Notes under the pieces: model-generated
The model's input: the letters and a program-made list of their open reading frames with translations, nothing else
The model's database searches: none
What the model was told of the DNA's origin: nothing
Program-made: the position numbers and the translations under genes
In this document: piece after piece, positions 23,401 through 37,189 of the stretch
Position numbering within the stretch: position 1 is the first letter of the stretch
How the letters are laid out: every line of letters starts with the position of its first letter
Source of the DNA: Leishmania martiniquensis
Taxonomy: Eukaryota > Euglenozoa > Kinetoplastea > Trypanosomatida > Trypanosomatidae
Direction: 5' to 3'
DNA: 64,000 nt
NCBI RefSeq assembly: GCF_017916325.1
Contig: NC_090162.1
Location: 1,001,001 to 1,065,000, forward strand

Positions 23401-26400
23401 GGTGCTCCAGTATTCGATATTCCCTCTTCGCGGCCCGTGCCGGCCTCCCCTTATTGCGGTCTGGTGCTCCAGTATTCGATATTCCCTCTTCGCGGCCCGT
23501 GCCGGCCTCCCCTTATTGCGGTCTGGTGCTCCAGTATTCGATATTCCCTCTTCGCGGCCCGTGCCGGCCTCCCCTTATTGCGGTCTGGTGCTCCAGTATT
23601 CGATATTCCCTCTTCGCGGCCCGTGCCGGCCTCCCCTTATTGCGGTCTGGTGCTCCAGTATTCGATATTCCCTCTTCGCGGCCCGTGCCGGCCTCCCCTT
23701 ATTGCGGTCTGGTGCTCCAGTATTCGATATTCCCTCTTCGCGGCCCGTGCCGGCCTCCCCTTATTGCGGTCTGGTGCTCCAGTATTCGATATTCCCTCTT
23801 CGCGGCCCGTGCCGGCCTCCCCTTATTGCGGTCTGGTGCTCCAGTATTCGATATTCCCTCTTCGCGGCCCGTGCCGGCCTCCCCTTATTGCGGTCTGGTG
23901 CTCCAGTATTCGATATTCCCTTTTCGCGGCCCGTGCCGGCCTCCCCTTATTGCGGTCTGGTGCTCCAGTATTCGATATTCCCTCTTCGCGGCCCGTGCCG
24001 GCCTCCCCTTATTGCGGTCTGGTGCTCCAGTATTCGATATTCCCTCTTCGCGGCCCGTGCCGGCCTCCCCTTATTGCGGTCTGGTGCTCCAGTATTCGAT
24101 ATTCCTCTTCGCGGCCCGTGCCGGCCTCCCCTTATTGCGGTCTGGTGCTCCAGTATTCGATATTCCCTCTTCGCGGCCCGTGCCGGCCTCCCCTTATTGC
24201 GGTCTGGTGCTCCAGTATTCGATATTCCCTCTTCGCGGCCCGTGCCGGCCTCCCCTTATTGCGGTCTGGTGCTCCAGTATTCGATATTCCCTCTTCGCGG
24301 CCCGTGCCGGCCTCCCCTTATTGCGGTCTGGTGCTCCAGTATTCGATATTCCCTCTTCGCGGCCCGTGCCGGCCTCCCCTTATTGCGGTCTGGTGCTCCA
24401 GTATTCGATATTCCCTCTTCGCGGCCCGTGCCGGCCTCCCCTTATTGCGGTCTGGTGCTCCAGTATTCGATATTCCCTCTTCGCGGCCCGTGCCGGCCTC
24501 CCCTTATTGCGGTCTGGTGCTCCAGTATTCGATATTCCCTCTTCGCGGCCCGTGCCGGCCTCCCCTTATTGCGGTCTGGTGCTCCAGTATTCGATATTCC
24601 CTCTTCGCGGCCCGTGCCGGCCTCCCCTTATTGCGGTCTGGTGCTCCAGTATTCGATATTCCCTCTTCGCGGCCCGTGCCGGCCTCCCCTTATTGCGGTC
24701 TGGTGCTCCAGTATTCGATATTCCCTCTTCGCGGCCCGTGCCGGCCTCCCCTTATTGCGGTCTGGTGCTCCAGTATTCGATATTCCCTTTTCGCGGCCCG
24801 TGCCGGCCTCCCCTTATTGCGGTCTGGTGCTCCAGTATTCGATATTCCCTCTTCGCGGCCCGTGCCGGCCTCCCCTTATTGCGGTCTGGTGCTCCAGTAT
24901 TCGATATTCCCTCTTCGCGGCCCGTGCCGGCCTCCCCTTATTGCGGTCTGGTGCTCCAGTATTCGATATTCCCTCTTCGCGGCCCGTGCCGGCCTCCCCT
25001 TATTGCGGTCTGGTGCTCCAGTATTCGATATTCCCTCTTCGCGGCCCGTGCCGGCCTCCCTTATTGCGGTCTGGTGCTCCAGTATTCGATATTCCCTCTT
25101 CGCGGCCCGTGCCGGCCTCCCCTTATTGCGGTCTGGTGCTCCAGTATTCGATATTCCCTCTTCGCGGCCCGTGCCGGCCTCCCCTTATTGCGGTCTGGTG
25201 CTCCAGTATTCGATATTCCCTCTTCGCGGCCCGTGCCGGCCTCCCCTTATTGCGGTCTGGTGCTCCAGTATTCGATATTCCCTCTTCGCGGCCCGTGCCG
25301 GCCTCCCCTTATTGCGGTCTGGTGCTCCAGTATTCGATATTCCCTTTTCGCGGCCCGTGCCGGCCTCCCCTTATTGCGGTCTGGTGCTCCAGTATTCGAT
25401 ATTCCCTCTTCGCGGCCCGTGCCGACCTCCCCTTATTGCGGTCTGGTGCTCCAGTATTCGATATTCCCTCTTCGCGGCCCGTGCCGGCCTCCCTTATTGC
25501 GGTCTGGTGCTCCAGTATTCGATATTCCCTCTTCGCGGCCCGTGCCGGCCTCCCCTTATTGCGGTCTGGTGCTCCAGTATTCGATATTCCCTCTTCGCGG
25601 CCCGTGCCGGCCTCCCCTTATTGCGGTCTGGTGCTCCAGTATTCGATATTCCCTCTTCGCGGCCCGTGCCGGCCTCCCTTATTGCGGTCTGGTGCTCCAG
25701 TATTCGATATTCCCTCTTCGCGGCCCGTGCCGGCCTCCCCTTATTGCGGTCTGGTGCTCCAGTATTCGATATTCCCTCTTCGCGGCCCGTGCCGGCCTCC
25801 CCTTATTGCGGTCTGGTGCTCCAGTATTCGATATTCCCTCTTCGCGGCCCGTGCCGGCCTCCCCTTATTGCGGTCTGGTGCTCCAGTATTCGATATTCCC
25901 TCTTCGCGGCCCGTGCCGGCCTCCCCTTATTGCGGTCTGGTGCTCCAGTATTCGATATTCCCTCTTCGCGGCCCGTGCCGGCCTCCCTTATTGCGGTCTG
26001 GTGCTCCAGTATTCGATATTCCCTCTTCGCGGCCCGTGCCGGCCTCCCCTTATTGCGGTCTGGTGCTCCAGTATTCGATATTCCCTCTTCGCGGCCCGTG
26101 CCGGCCTCCCCTTATTGCGGTCTGGTGCTCCAGTATTCGATATTCCCTCTTCGCGGCCCGTGCCGGCCTCCCCTTATTGCGGTCTGGTGCTCCAGTATTC
26201 GATATTCCCTCTTCGCGGCCCGTGCCGGCCTCCCCTTATTGCGGTCTGGTGCTCCAGTATTCGATATTCCCTCTTCGCGGCCCGTGCCGGCCTCCCTTAT
26301 TGCGGTCTGGTGCTCCAGTATTCGATATTCCCTCTTCGCGGCCCGTGCCGGCCTCCCCTTATTGCGGTCTGGTGCTCCAGTATTCGATATTCCCTCTTCG

Positions 26401-27560
26401 CGGCCCGTGCCGGCCTCCCCTTATTGCGGTCTGGTGCTCCAGTATTCGATATTCCCTCTTCGCGGCCCGTGCCGGCCTCCCTTATTGCGGTCTGGTGCTC
26501 CAGTATTCGATATTCCCTCTTCGCGGCCCGTGCCGGCCTCCCCTTATTGCGGTCTGGTGCTCCAGTATTCGATATTCCCTCTTCGCGGCCCGTGCCGGCC
26601 TCCCCTTATTGCGGTCTGGTGCTCCAGTATTCGATATTCCCTCTTCGCGGCCCGTGCCGGCCTCCCTTATTGCGGTCTGGTGCTCCAGTATTCGATATTC
26701 CCTCTTCGCGGCCCGTGCCGGCCTCCCCTTATTGCGGTCTGGTGCTCCAGTATTCGATATTCCCTCTTCGCGGCCCGTGCCGGCCTCCCCTTATTGCGGT
26801 CTGGTGCTCCAGTATTCGATATTCCCTCTTCGCGGCCCGTGCCGGCCTCCCTTATTGCGGTCTGGTGCTCCAGTATTCGATATTCCCTCTTCGCGGCCCG
26901 TGCCGGCCTCCCCTTATTGCGGTCTGGTGCTCCAGTATTCGATATTCCCTCTTCGCGGCCCGTGCCGGCCTCCCCTTATTGCGGTCTGGTGCTCCAGTAT
27001 TCGATATTCCCTCTTCGCGGCCCGTGCCGGCCTCCCCTTATTGCGGTCTGGTGCTCCAGTATTCGATATTCCCTCTTCGCGGCCCGTGCCGGCCTCCCTT
27101 ATTGCGGTCTGGTGCTCCAGTATTCGATATTCCCTCTTCGCGGCCCGTGCCGGCCTCCCTTATTGCGGTCTGGTGCTCCAGTATTCGATATTCCCTCTTC
27201 GCGGCCCGTGCCGGCCTCCCCTTATTGCGGTCTGGTGCTCCAGTATTCGATATTCCCTCTTCGCGGCCCGTGCCGGCCTCCCCTTATTGCGGTCTGGTGC
27301 TCCAGTATTCGATATTCCCTCTTCGCGGCCCGTGCCGGCCTCCCTTATTGCGGTCTGGTGCTCCAGTATTCGATATTCCCTCTTCGCGGCCCGTGCCGGC
27401 CTCCCCTTATTGCGGTCTGGTGCTCCAGTATTCGATATTCCCTCTTCGCGGCCCGTGCCGGCCTCCCCTTATTGCGGTCTGGTGCTCCAGTATTCGATAT
27501 TCCCTCTTCGCGGCCCGTGCCGGCCTCCCCTTATTGCGGTCTGGTGCTCCAGTATTCGAT

Positions 27561-28304
27561 ATTCCCTTTTCACGGCCCGTGCCGGCCTCCCCTTATTGCG
27601 GTCTGGTGCTCCAGTATTCGATATTCCCTCTTCACGGCCCGTGCCGGCCTCCCCTTATTGCGGTCTGGTGCTCCAGTATTCGATATTCCCTTTTCGCGGC
27701 CCGTGCCGGCCTCCCCTTATTGCGGTCTGGTGCTCCAGTATTCGATATTCCCTCTTCGCGGCCCGTGCCGGCCTCCCCTTATTGCGGTCTGGTGCTCCAG
27801 TATTCGATATTCCCTCTTCGCGGCCCGTGCCGGCCTCCCCTTATTGCGGTCTGGTGCTCCAGTATTCGATATTCCCTCTTCGCGGCCCGTGCCGGCCTCC
27901 CCTTATTGCGGTCTGGTGCTCCAGTATTCGATATTCCCTCTTCGCGGCCCGTGCCGGCCTCCCCTTATTGCGGTCTGGTGCTCCAGTATTCGATATTCCC
28001 TTTTCGCGGCCCGTGCCGGCCTCCCCTTATTGCGGTCTGGTGCTCCAGTATTCGATATTCCCTTTTCGCGGCCCGTGCCGGCCTCCCCTTATTGCGGTCT
28101 GGTGCTCCAGTATTCGATATTCCCTTTTCACGGCCCGTGCCGGCCTCCCCTTATTGCGGTCTGGTGCTCCAGTATTCGATATTCCCTTTTCGCGGCCCGT
28201 GCCGGCCTCCCCTTATTGCGGTCTGGTGCTCCAGTATTCGATATTCCCTTTTCACGGCCCGTGCCGGCCTCCCCTTATTGCGGTCTGGTGCTCCAGTATT
28301 CGAT
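27561..28304 (+). repeat. Island of position-8/12 variant units
   Basis: Twelve consecutive units contain eight variants. Starts 27561, 28119 and 28243 carry both T at 8 and A at 12; 27685, 27995, 28057 and 28181 carry T at 8 only; 27623 carries A at 12 only. Four major-type units lie between the two sub-blocks. The alternation of single and double variants at 28057-28304 resembles the pattern at the array start. All units in the island are full length. Confidence 0.85.
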
Positions 28305-31300
28305 ATTCCCTCTTCGCGGCCCGTGCCGGCCTCCCCTTATTGCGGTCTGGTGCTCCAGTATTCGATATTCCCTCTTCGCGGCCCGTGCCGGCCTCCCCTT
28401 ATTGCGGTCTGGTGCTCCAGTATTCGATATTCCCTCTTCGCGGCCCGTGCCGGCCTCCCCTTATTGCGGTCTGGTGCTCCAGTATTCGATATTCCCTCTT
28501 CGCGGCCCGTGCCGGCCTCCCCTTATTGCGGTCTGGTGCTCCAGTATTCGATATTCCCTCTTCGCGGCCCGTGCCGGCCTCCCTTATTGCGGTCTGGTGC
28601 TCCAGTATTCGATATTCCCTCTTCGCGGCCCGTGCCGGCCTCCCTTATTGCGGTCTGGTGCTCCAGTATTCGATATTCCCTCTTCGCGGCCCGTGCCGGC
28701 CTCCCTTATTGCGGTCTGGTGCTCCAGTATTCGATATTCCCTCTTCGCGGCCCGTGCCGGCCTCCCCTTATTGCGGTCTGGTGCTCCAGTATTCGATATT
28801 CCCTCTTCGCGGCCCGTGCCGGCCTCCCCTTATTGCGGTCTGGTGCTCCAGTATTCGATATTCCCTCTTCGCGGCCCGTGCCGGCCTCCCTTATTGCGGT
28901 CTGGTGCTCCAGTATTCGATATTCCCTCTTCGCGGCCCGTGCCGGCCTCCCCTTATTGCGGTCTGGTGCTCCAGTATTCGATATTCCTCTTCGCGGCCCG
29001 TGCCGGCCTCCCCTTATTGCGGTCTGGTGCTCCAGTATTCGATATTCCCTCTTCGCGGCCCGTGCCGGCCTCCCCTTATTGCGGTCTGGTGCTCCAGTAT
29101 TCGATATTCCCTCTTCGCGGCCCGTGCCGGCCTCCCTTATTGCGGTCTGGTGCTCCAGTATTCGATATTCCCTCTTCGCGGCCCGTGCCGGCCTCCCCTT
29201 ATTGCGGTCTGGTGCTCCAGTATTCGATATTCCCTCTTCGCGGCCCGTGCCGGCCTCCCCTTATTGCGGTCTGGTGCTCCAGTATTCGATATTCCTCTTC
29301 GCGGCCCGTGCCGGCCTCCCCTTATTGCGGTCTGGTGCTCCAGTATTCGATATTCCCTCTTCGCGGCCCGTGCCGGCCTCCCCTTATTGCGGTCTGGTGC
29401 TCCAGTATTCGATATTCCCTCTTCGCGGCCCGTGCCGGCCTCCCCTTATTGCGGTCTGGTGCTCCAGTATTCGATATTCCCTCTTCGCGGCCCGTGCCGG
29501 CCTCCCCTTATTGCGGTCTGGTGCTCCAGTATTCGATATTCCCTCTTCGCGGCCCGTGCCGGCCTCCCCTTATTGCGGTCTGGTGCTCCAGTATTCGATA
29601 TTCCCTCTTCGCGGCCCGTGCCGGCCTCCCCTTATTGCGGTCTGGTGCTCCAGTATTCGATATTCCTCTTCGCGGCCCGTGCCGGCCTCCCCTTATTGCG
29701 GTCTGGTGCTCCAGTATTCGATATTCCCTCTTCGCGGCCCGTGCCGGCCTCCCCTTATTGCGGTCTGGTGCTCCAGTATTCGATATTCCCTCTTCGCGGC
29801 CCGTGCCGGCCTCCCCTTATTGCGGTCTGGTGCTCCAGTATTCGATATTCCCTCTTCGCGGCCCGTGCCGGCCTCCCCTTATTGCGGTCTGGTGCTCCAG
29901 TATTCGATATTCCCTCTTCGCGGCCCGTGCCGGCCTCCCCTTATTGCGGTCTGGTGCTCCAGTATTCGATATTCCTCTTCGCGGCCCGTGCCGGCCTCCC
30001 CTTATTGCGGTCTGGTGCTCCAGTATTCGATATTCCCTCTTCGCGGCCCGTGCCGGCCTCCCCTTATTGCGGTCTGGTGCTCCAGTATTCGATATTCCCT
30101 CTTCGCGGCCCGTGCCGGCCTCCCTTATTGCGGTCTGGTGCTCCAGTATTCGATATTCCCTCTTCGCGGCCCGTGCCGGCCTCCCCTTATTGCGGTCTGG
30201 TGCTCCAGTATTCGATATTCCCTCTTCGCGGCCCGTGCCGGCCTCCCCTTATTGCGGTCTGGTGCTCCAGTATTCGATATTCCCTCTTCGCGGCCCGTGC
30301 CGGCCTCCCCTTATTGCGGTCTGGTGCTCCAGTATTCGATATTCCTCTTCGCGGCCCGTGCCGGCCTCCCCTTATTGCGGTCTGGTGCTCCAGTATTCGA
30401 TATTCCCTCTTCGCGGCCCGTGCCGGCCTCCCCTTATTGCGGTCTGGTGCTCCAGTATTCGATATTCCCTCTTCGCGGCCCGTGCCGGCCTCCCCTTATT
30501 GCGGTCTGGTGCTCCAGTATTCGATATTCCCTCTTCGCGGCCCGTGCCGGCCTCCCCTTATTGCGGTCTGGTGCTCCAGTATTCGATATTCCCTCTTCGC
30601 GGCCCGTGCCGGCCTCCCCTTATTGCGGTCTGGTGCTCCAGTATTCGATATTCCCTCTTCGCGGCCCGTGCCGGCCTCCCCTTATTGCGGTCTGGTGCTC
30701 CAGTATTCGATATTCCCTCTTCGCGGCCCGTGCCGGCCTCCCCTTATTGCGGTCTGGTGCTCCAGTATTCGATATTCCCTCTTCGCGGCCCGTGCCGGCC
30801 TCCCCTTATTGCGGTCTGGTGCTCCAGTATTCGATATTCCCTCTTCGCGGCCCGTGCCGGCCTCCCCTTATTGCGGTCTGGTGCTCCAGTATTCGATATT
30901 CCCTCTTCGCGGCCCGTGCCGGCCTCCCCTTATTGCGGTCTGGTGCTCCAGTATTCGATATTCCCTCTTCGCGGCCCGTGCCGGCCTCCCCTTATTGCGG
31001 TCTGGTGCTCCAGTATTCGATATTCCTCTTCGCGGCCCGTGCCGGCCTCCCTTATTGCGGTCTGGTGCTCCAGTATTCGATATTCCCTCTTCGCGGCCCG
31101 TGCCGGCCTCCCCTTATTGCGGTCTGGTGCTCCAGTATTCGATATTCCCTCTTCGCGGCCCGTGCCGGCCTCCCCTTATTGCGGTCTGGTGCTCCAGTAT
31201 TCGATATTCCCTCTTCGCGGCCCGTGCCGGCCTCCCCTTATTGCGGTCTGGTGCTCCAGTATTCGATATTCCCTCTTCGCGGCCCGTGCCGGCCTCCCCT

Positions 31301-34300
31301 TATTGCGGTCTGGTGCTCCAGTATTCGATATTCCCTCTTCGCGGCCCGTGCCGGCCTCCCCTTATTGCGGTCTGGTGCTCCAGTATTCGATATTCCCTCT
31401 TCGCGGCCCGTGCCGGCCTCCCCTTATTGCGGTCTGGTGCTCCAGTATTCGATATTCCCTCTTCGCGGCCCGTGCCGGCCTCCCCTTATTGCGGTCTGGT
31501 GCTCCAGTATTCGATATTCCCTCTTCGCGGCCCGTGCCGGCCTCCCCTTATTGCGGTCTGGTGCTCCAGTATTCGATATTCCCTCTTCGCGGCCCGTGCC
31601 GGCCTCCCCTTATTGCGGTCTGGTGCTCCAGTATTCGATATTCCCTCTTCGCGGCCCGTGCCGGCCTCCCCTTATTGCGGTCTGGTGCTCCAGTATTCGA
31701 TATTCCCTCTTCGCGGCCCGTGCCGGCCTCCCCTTATTGCGGTCTGGTGCTCCAGTATTCGATATTCCCTCTTCGCGGCCCGTGCCGGCCTCCCCTTATT
31801 GCGGTCTGGTGCTCCAGTATTCGATATTCCTCTTCGCGGCCCGTGCCGGCCTCCCTTATTGCGGTCTGGTGCTCCAGTATTCGATATTCCTCTTCGCGGC
31901 CCGTGCCGGCCTCCCCTTATTGCGGTCTGGTGCTCCAGTATTCGATATTCCTCTTCGCGGCCCGTGCCGGCCTCCCCTTATTGCGGTCTGGTGCTCCAGT
32001 ATTCGATATTCCCTCTTCGCGGCCCGTGCCGGCCTCCCCTTATTGCGGTCTGGTGCTCCAGTATTCGATATTCCCTCTTCGCGGCCCGTGCCGGCCTCCC
32101 CTTATTGCGGTCTGGTGCTCCAGTATTCGATATTCCTCTTCGCGGCCCGTGCCGGCCTCCCTTATTGCGGTCTGGTGCTCCAGTATTCGATATTCCCTCT
32201 TCGCGGCCCGTGCCGGCCTCCCCTTATTGCGGTCTGGTGCTCCAGTATTCGATATTCCCTCTTCGCGGCCCGTGCCGGCCTCCCTTATTGCGGTCTGGTG
32301 CTCCAGTATTCGATATTCCCTCTTCGCGGCCCGTGCCGGCCTCCCCTTATTGCGGTCTGGTGCTCCAGTATTCGATATTCCTCTTCGCGGCCCGTGCCGG
32401 CCTCCCCTTATTGCGGTCTGGTGCTCCAGTATTCGATATTCCCTCTTCGCGGCCCGTGCCGGCCTCCCCTTATTGCGGTCTGGTGCTCCAGTATTCGATA
32501 TTCCCTCTTCGCGGCCCGTGCCGGCCTCCCCTTATTGCGGTCTGGTGCTCCAGTATTCGATATTCCCTCTTCGCGGCCCGTGCCGGCCTCCCCTTATTGC
32601 GGTCTGGTGCTCCAGTATTCGATATTCCCTCTTCGCGGCCCGTGCCGGCCTCCCCTTATTGCGGTCTGGTGCTCCAGTATTCGATATTCCCTCTTCGCGG
32701 CCCGTGCCGGCCTCCCCTTATTGCGGTCTGGTGCTCCAGTATTCGATATTCCTCTTCGCGGCCCGTGCCGGCCTCCCCTTATTGCGGTCTGGTGCTCCAG
32801 TATTCGATATTCCCTCTTCGCGGCCCGTGCCGGCCTCCCCTTATTGCGGTCTGGTGCTCCAGTATTCGATATTCCTCTTCGCGGCCCGTGCCGGCCTCCC
32901 CTTATTGCGGTCTGGTGCTCCAGTATTCGATATTCCCTCTTCGCGGCCCGTGCCGGCCTCCCCTTATTGCGGTCTGGTGCTCCAGTATTCGATATTCCTC
33001 TTCGCGGCCCGTGCCGGCCTCCCCTTATTGCGGTCTGGTGCTCCAGTATTCGATATTCCCTCTTCGCGGCCCGTGCCGGCCTCCCCTTATTGCGGTCTGG
33101 TGCTCCAGTATTCGATATTCCCTCTTCGCGGCCCGTGCCGGCCTCCCCTTATTGCGGTCTGGTGCTCCAGTATTCGATATTCCTCTTCGCGGCCCGTGCC
33201 GGCCTCCCCTTATTGCGGTCTGGTGCTCCAGTATTCGATATTCCTCTTCGCGGCCCGTGCCGGCCTCCCCTTATTGCGGTCTGGTGCTCCAGTATTCGAT
33301 ATTCCTCTTCGCGGCCCGTGCCGGCCTCCCCTTATTGCGGTCTGGTGCTCCAGTATTCGATATTCCCTCTTCGCGGCCCGTGCCGGCCTCCCTTATTGCG
33401 GTCTGGTGCTCCAGTATTCGATATTCCCTCTTCGCGGCCCGTGCCGGCCTCCCCTTATTGCGGTCTGGTGCTCCAGTATTCGATATTCCTCTTCGCGGCC
33501 CGTGCCGGCCTCCCCTTATTGCGGTCTGGTGCTCCAGTATTCGATATTCCCTCTTCGCGGCCCGTGCCGGCCTCCCCTTATTGCGGTCTGGTGCTCCAGT
33601 ATTCGATATTCCCTCTTCGCGGCCCGTGCCGGCCTCCCCTTATTGCGGTCTGGTGCTCCAGTATTCGATATTCCTCTTCGCGGCCCGTGCCGGCCTCCCC
33701 TTATTGCGGTCTGGTGCTCCAGTATTCGATATTCCTCTTCGCGGCCCGTGCCGGCCTCCCCTTATTGCGGTCTGGTGCTCCAGTATTCGATATTCCCTCT
33801 TCGCGGCCCGTGCCGGCCTCCCCTTATTGCGGTCTGGTGCTCCAGTATTCGATATTCCCTCTTCGCGGCCCGTGCCGGCCTCCCCTTATTGCGGTCTGGT
33901 GCTCCAGTATTCGATATTCCCTCTTCGCGGCCCGTGCCGGCCTCCCCTTATTGCGGTCTGGTGCTCCAGTATTCGATATTCCCTCTTCGCGGCCCGTGCC
34001 GGCCTCCCTTATTGCGGTCTGGTGCTCCAGTATTCGATATTCCCTCTTCGCGGCCCGTGCCGGCCTCCCCTTATTGCGGTCTGGTGCTCCAGTATTCGAT
34101 ATTCCCTCTTCGCGGCCCGTGCCGGCCTCCCCTTATTGCGGTCTGGTGCTCCAGTATTCGATATTCCCTCTTCACGGCCCGTGCCGGCCTCCCCTTATTG
34201 CGGTCTGGTGCTCCAGTATTCGATATTCCTCTTCGCGGCCCGTGCCGGCCTCCCCTTATTGCGGTCTGGTGCTCCAGTATTCGATATTCCCTCTTCGCGG

Positions 34301-36941
34301 CCCGTGCCGGCCTCCCCTTATTGCGGTCTGGTGCTCCAGTATTCGATATTCCCTCTTCGCGGCCCGTGCCGGCCTCCCCTTATTGCGGTCTGGTGCTCCA
34401 GTATTCGATATTCCCTCTTCGCGGCCCGTGCCGGCCTCCCCTTATTGCGGTCTGGTGCTCCAGTATTCGATATTCCCTCTTCGCGGCCCGTGCCGGCCTC
34501 CCCTTATTGCGGTCTGGTGCTCCAGTATTCGATATTCCCTCTTCGCGGCCCGTGCCGGCCTCCCCTTATTGCGGTCTGGTGCTCCAGTATTCGATATTCC
34601 CTCTTCGCGGCCCGTGCCGGCCTCCCCTTATTGCGGTCTGGTGCTCCAGTATTCGATATTCCCTCTTCGCGGCCCGTGCCGGCCTCCCCTTATTGCGGTC
34701 TGGTGCTCCAGTATTCGATATTCCCTCTTCGCGGCCCGTGCCGGCCTCCCCTTATTGCGGTCTGGTGCTCCAGTATTCGATATTCCCTCTTCGCGGCCCG
34801 TGCCGGCCTCCCCTTATTGCGGTCTGGTGCTCCAGTATTCGATATTCCCTCTTCGCGGCCCGTGCCGGCCTCCCCTTATTGCGGTCTGGTGCTCCAGTAT
34901 TCGATATTCCCTCTTCGCGGCCCGTGCCGGCCTCCCCTTATTGCGGTCTGGTGCTCCAGTATTCGATATTCCCTCTTCGCGGCCCGTGCCGGCCTCCCCT
35001 TATTGCGGTCTGGTGCTCCAGTATTCGATATTCCTCTTCGCGGCCCGTGCCGGCCTCCCTTATTGCGGTCTGGTGCTCCAGTATTCGATATTCCCTCTTC
35101 GCGGCCCGTGCCGGCCTCCCCTTATTGCGGTCTGGTGCTCCAGTATTCGATATTCCTCTTCGCGGCCCGTGCCGGCCTCCCCTTATTGCGGTCTGGTGCT
35201 CCAGTATTCGATATTCCCTCTTCGCGGCCCGTGCCGGCCTCCCCTTATTGCGGTCTGGTGCTCCAGTATTCGATATTCCTCTTCGCGGCCCGTGCCGGCC
35301 TCCCCTTATTGCGGTCTGGTGCTCCAGTATTCGATATTCCCTCTTCGCGGCCCGTGCCGGCCTCCCTTATTGCGGTCTGGTGCTCCAGTATTCGATATTC
35401 CCTCTTCGCGGCCCGTGCCGGCCTCCCCTTATTGCGGTCTGGTGCTCCAGTATTCGATATTCCCTCTTCGCGGCCCGTGCCGGCCTCCCTTATTGCGGTC
35501 TGGTGCTCCAGTATTCGATATTCCCTCTTCGCGGCCCGTGCCGGCCTCCCCTTATTGCGGTCTGGTGCTCCAGTATTCGATATTCCCTCTTCGCGGCCCG
35601 TGCCGGCCTCCCCTTATTGCGGTCTGGTGCTCCAGTATTCGATATTCCCTCTTCGCGGCCCGTGCCGGCCTCCCCTTATTGCGGTCTGGTGCTCCAGTAT
35701 TCGATATTCCTCTTCGCGGCCCGTGCCGGCCTCCCCTTATTGCGGTCTGGTGCTCCAGTATTCGATATTCCTCTTCGCGGCCCGTGCCGGCCTCCCCTTA
35801 TTGCGGTCTGGTGCTCCAGTATTCGATATTCCCTCTTCGCGGCCCGTGCCGGCCTCCCCTTATTGCGGTCTGGTGCTCCAGTATTCGATATTCCCTCTTC
35901 GCGGCCCGTGCCGGCCTCCCCTTATTGCGGTCTGGTGCTCCAGTATTCGATATTCCCTCTTCGCGGCCCGTGCCGGCCTCCCCTTATTGCGGTCTGGTGC
36001 TCCAGTATTCGATATTCCCTCTTCGCGGCCCGTGCCGGCCTCCCCTTATTGCGGTCTGGTGCTCCAGTATTCGATATTCCCTCTTCGCGGCCCGTGCCGG
36101 CCTCCCCTTATTGCGGTCTGGTGCTCCAGTATTCGATATTCCTCTTCGCGGCCCGTGCCGGCCTCCCCTTATTGCGGTCTGGTGCTCCAGTATTCGATAT
36201 TCCCTCTTCGCGGCCCGTGCCGGCCTCCCCTTATTGCGGTCTGGTGCTCCAGTATTCGATATTCCCTCTTCGCGGCCCGTGCCGGCCTCCCTTATTGCGG
36301 TCTGGTGCTCCAGTATTCGATATTCCCTCTTCGCGGCCCGTGCCGGCCTCCCCTTATTGCGGTCTGGTGCTCCAGTATTCGATATTCCCTCTTCGCGGCC
36401 CGTGCCGGCCTCCCCTTATTGCGGTCTGGTGCTCCAGTATTCGATATTCCCTCTTCGCGGCCCGTGCCGGCCTCCCCTTATTGCGGTCTGGTGCTCCAGT
36501 ATTCGATATTCCCTCTTCGCGGCCCGTGCCGGCCTCCCCTTATTGCGGTCTGGTGCTCCAGTATTCGATATTCCCTCTTCGCGGCCCGTGCCGGCCTCCC
36601 CTTATTGCGGTCTGGTGCTCCAGTATTCGATATTCCCTCTTCGCGGCCCGTGCCGGCCTCCCCTTATTGCGGTCTGGTGCTCCAGTATTCGATATTCCCT
36701 CTTCGCGGCCCGTGCCGGCCTCCCCTTATTGCGGTCTGGTGCTCCAGTATTCGATATTCCCTCTTCGCGGCCCGTGCCGGCCTCCCCTTATTGCGGTCTG
36801 GTGCTCCAGTATTCGATATTCCCTCTTCGCGGCCCGTGCCGGCCTCCCCTTATTGCGGTCTGGTGCTCCAGTATTCGATATTCCCTCTTCGCGGCCCGTG
36901 CCGGCCTCCCCTTATTGCGGTCTGGTGCTCCAGTATTCGAT

Positions 36942-37189
36942 ATTCCCTCTTCACGGCCCGTGCCGGCCTCCCCTTATTGCGGTCTGGTGCTCCAGTATTC
37001 GATATTCCCTTTTCGCGGCCCGTGCCGGCCTCCCCTTATTGCGGTCTGGTGCTCCAGTATTCGATATTCCCTTTTCGCGGCCCGTGCCGGCCTCCCCTTA
37101 TTGCGGTCTGGTGCTCCAGTATTCGATATTCCCTTTTCGCGGCCCGTGCCGGCCTCCCCTTATTGCGGTCTGGTGCTCCAGTATTCGAT
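36942..37189 (+). repeat. Four-unit island of position-8/12 variants
   Basis: The unit at 36942 has A at position 12 with the normal C at 8. The next three (37004, 37066, 37128) have T at 8 with the normal G at 12. The two changes are therefore separable but stay neighbours, as expected if a double variant was broken up by exchange or conversion with major-type units. Confidence 0.8.
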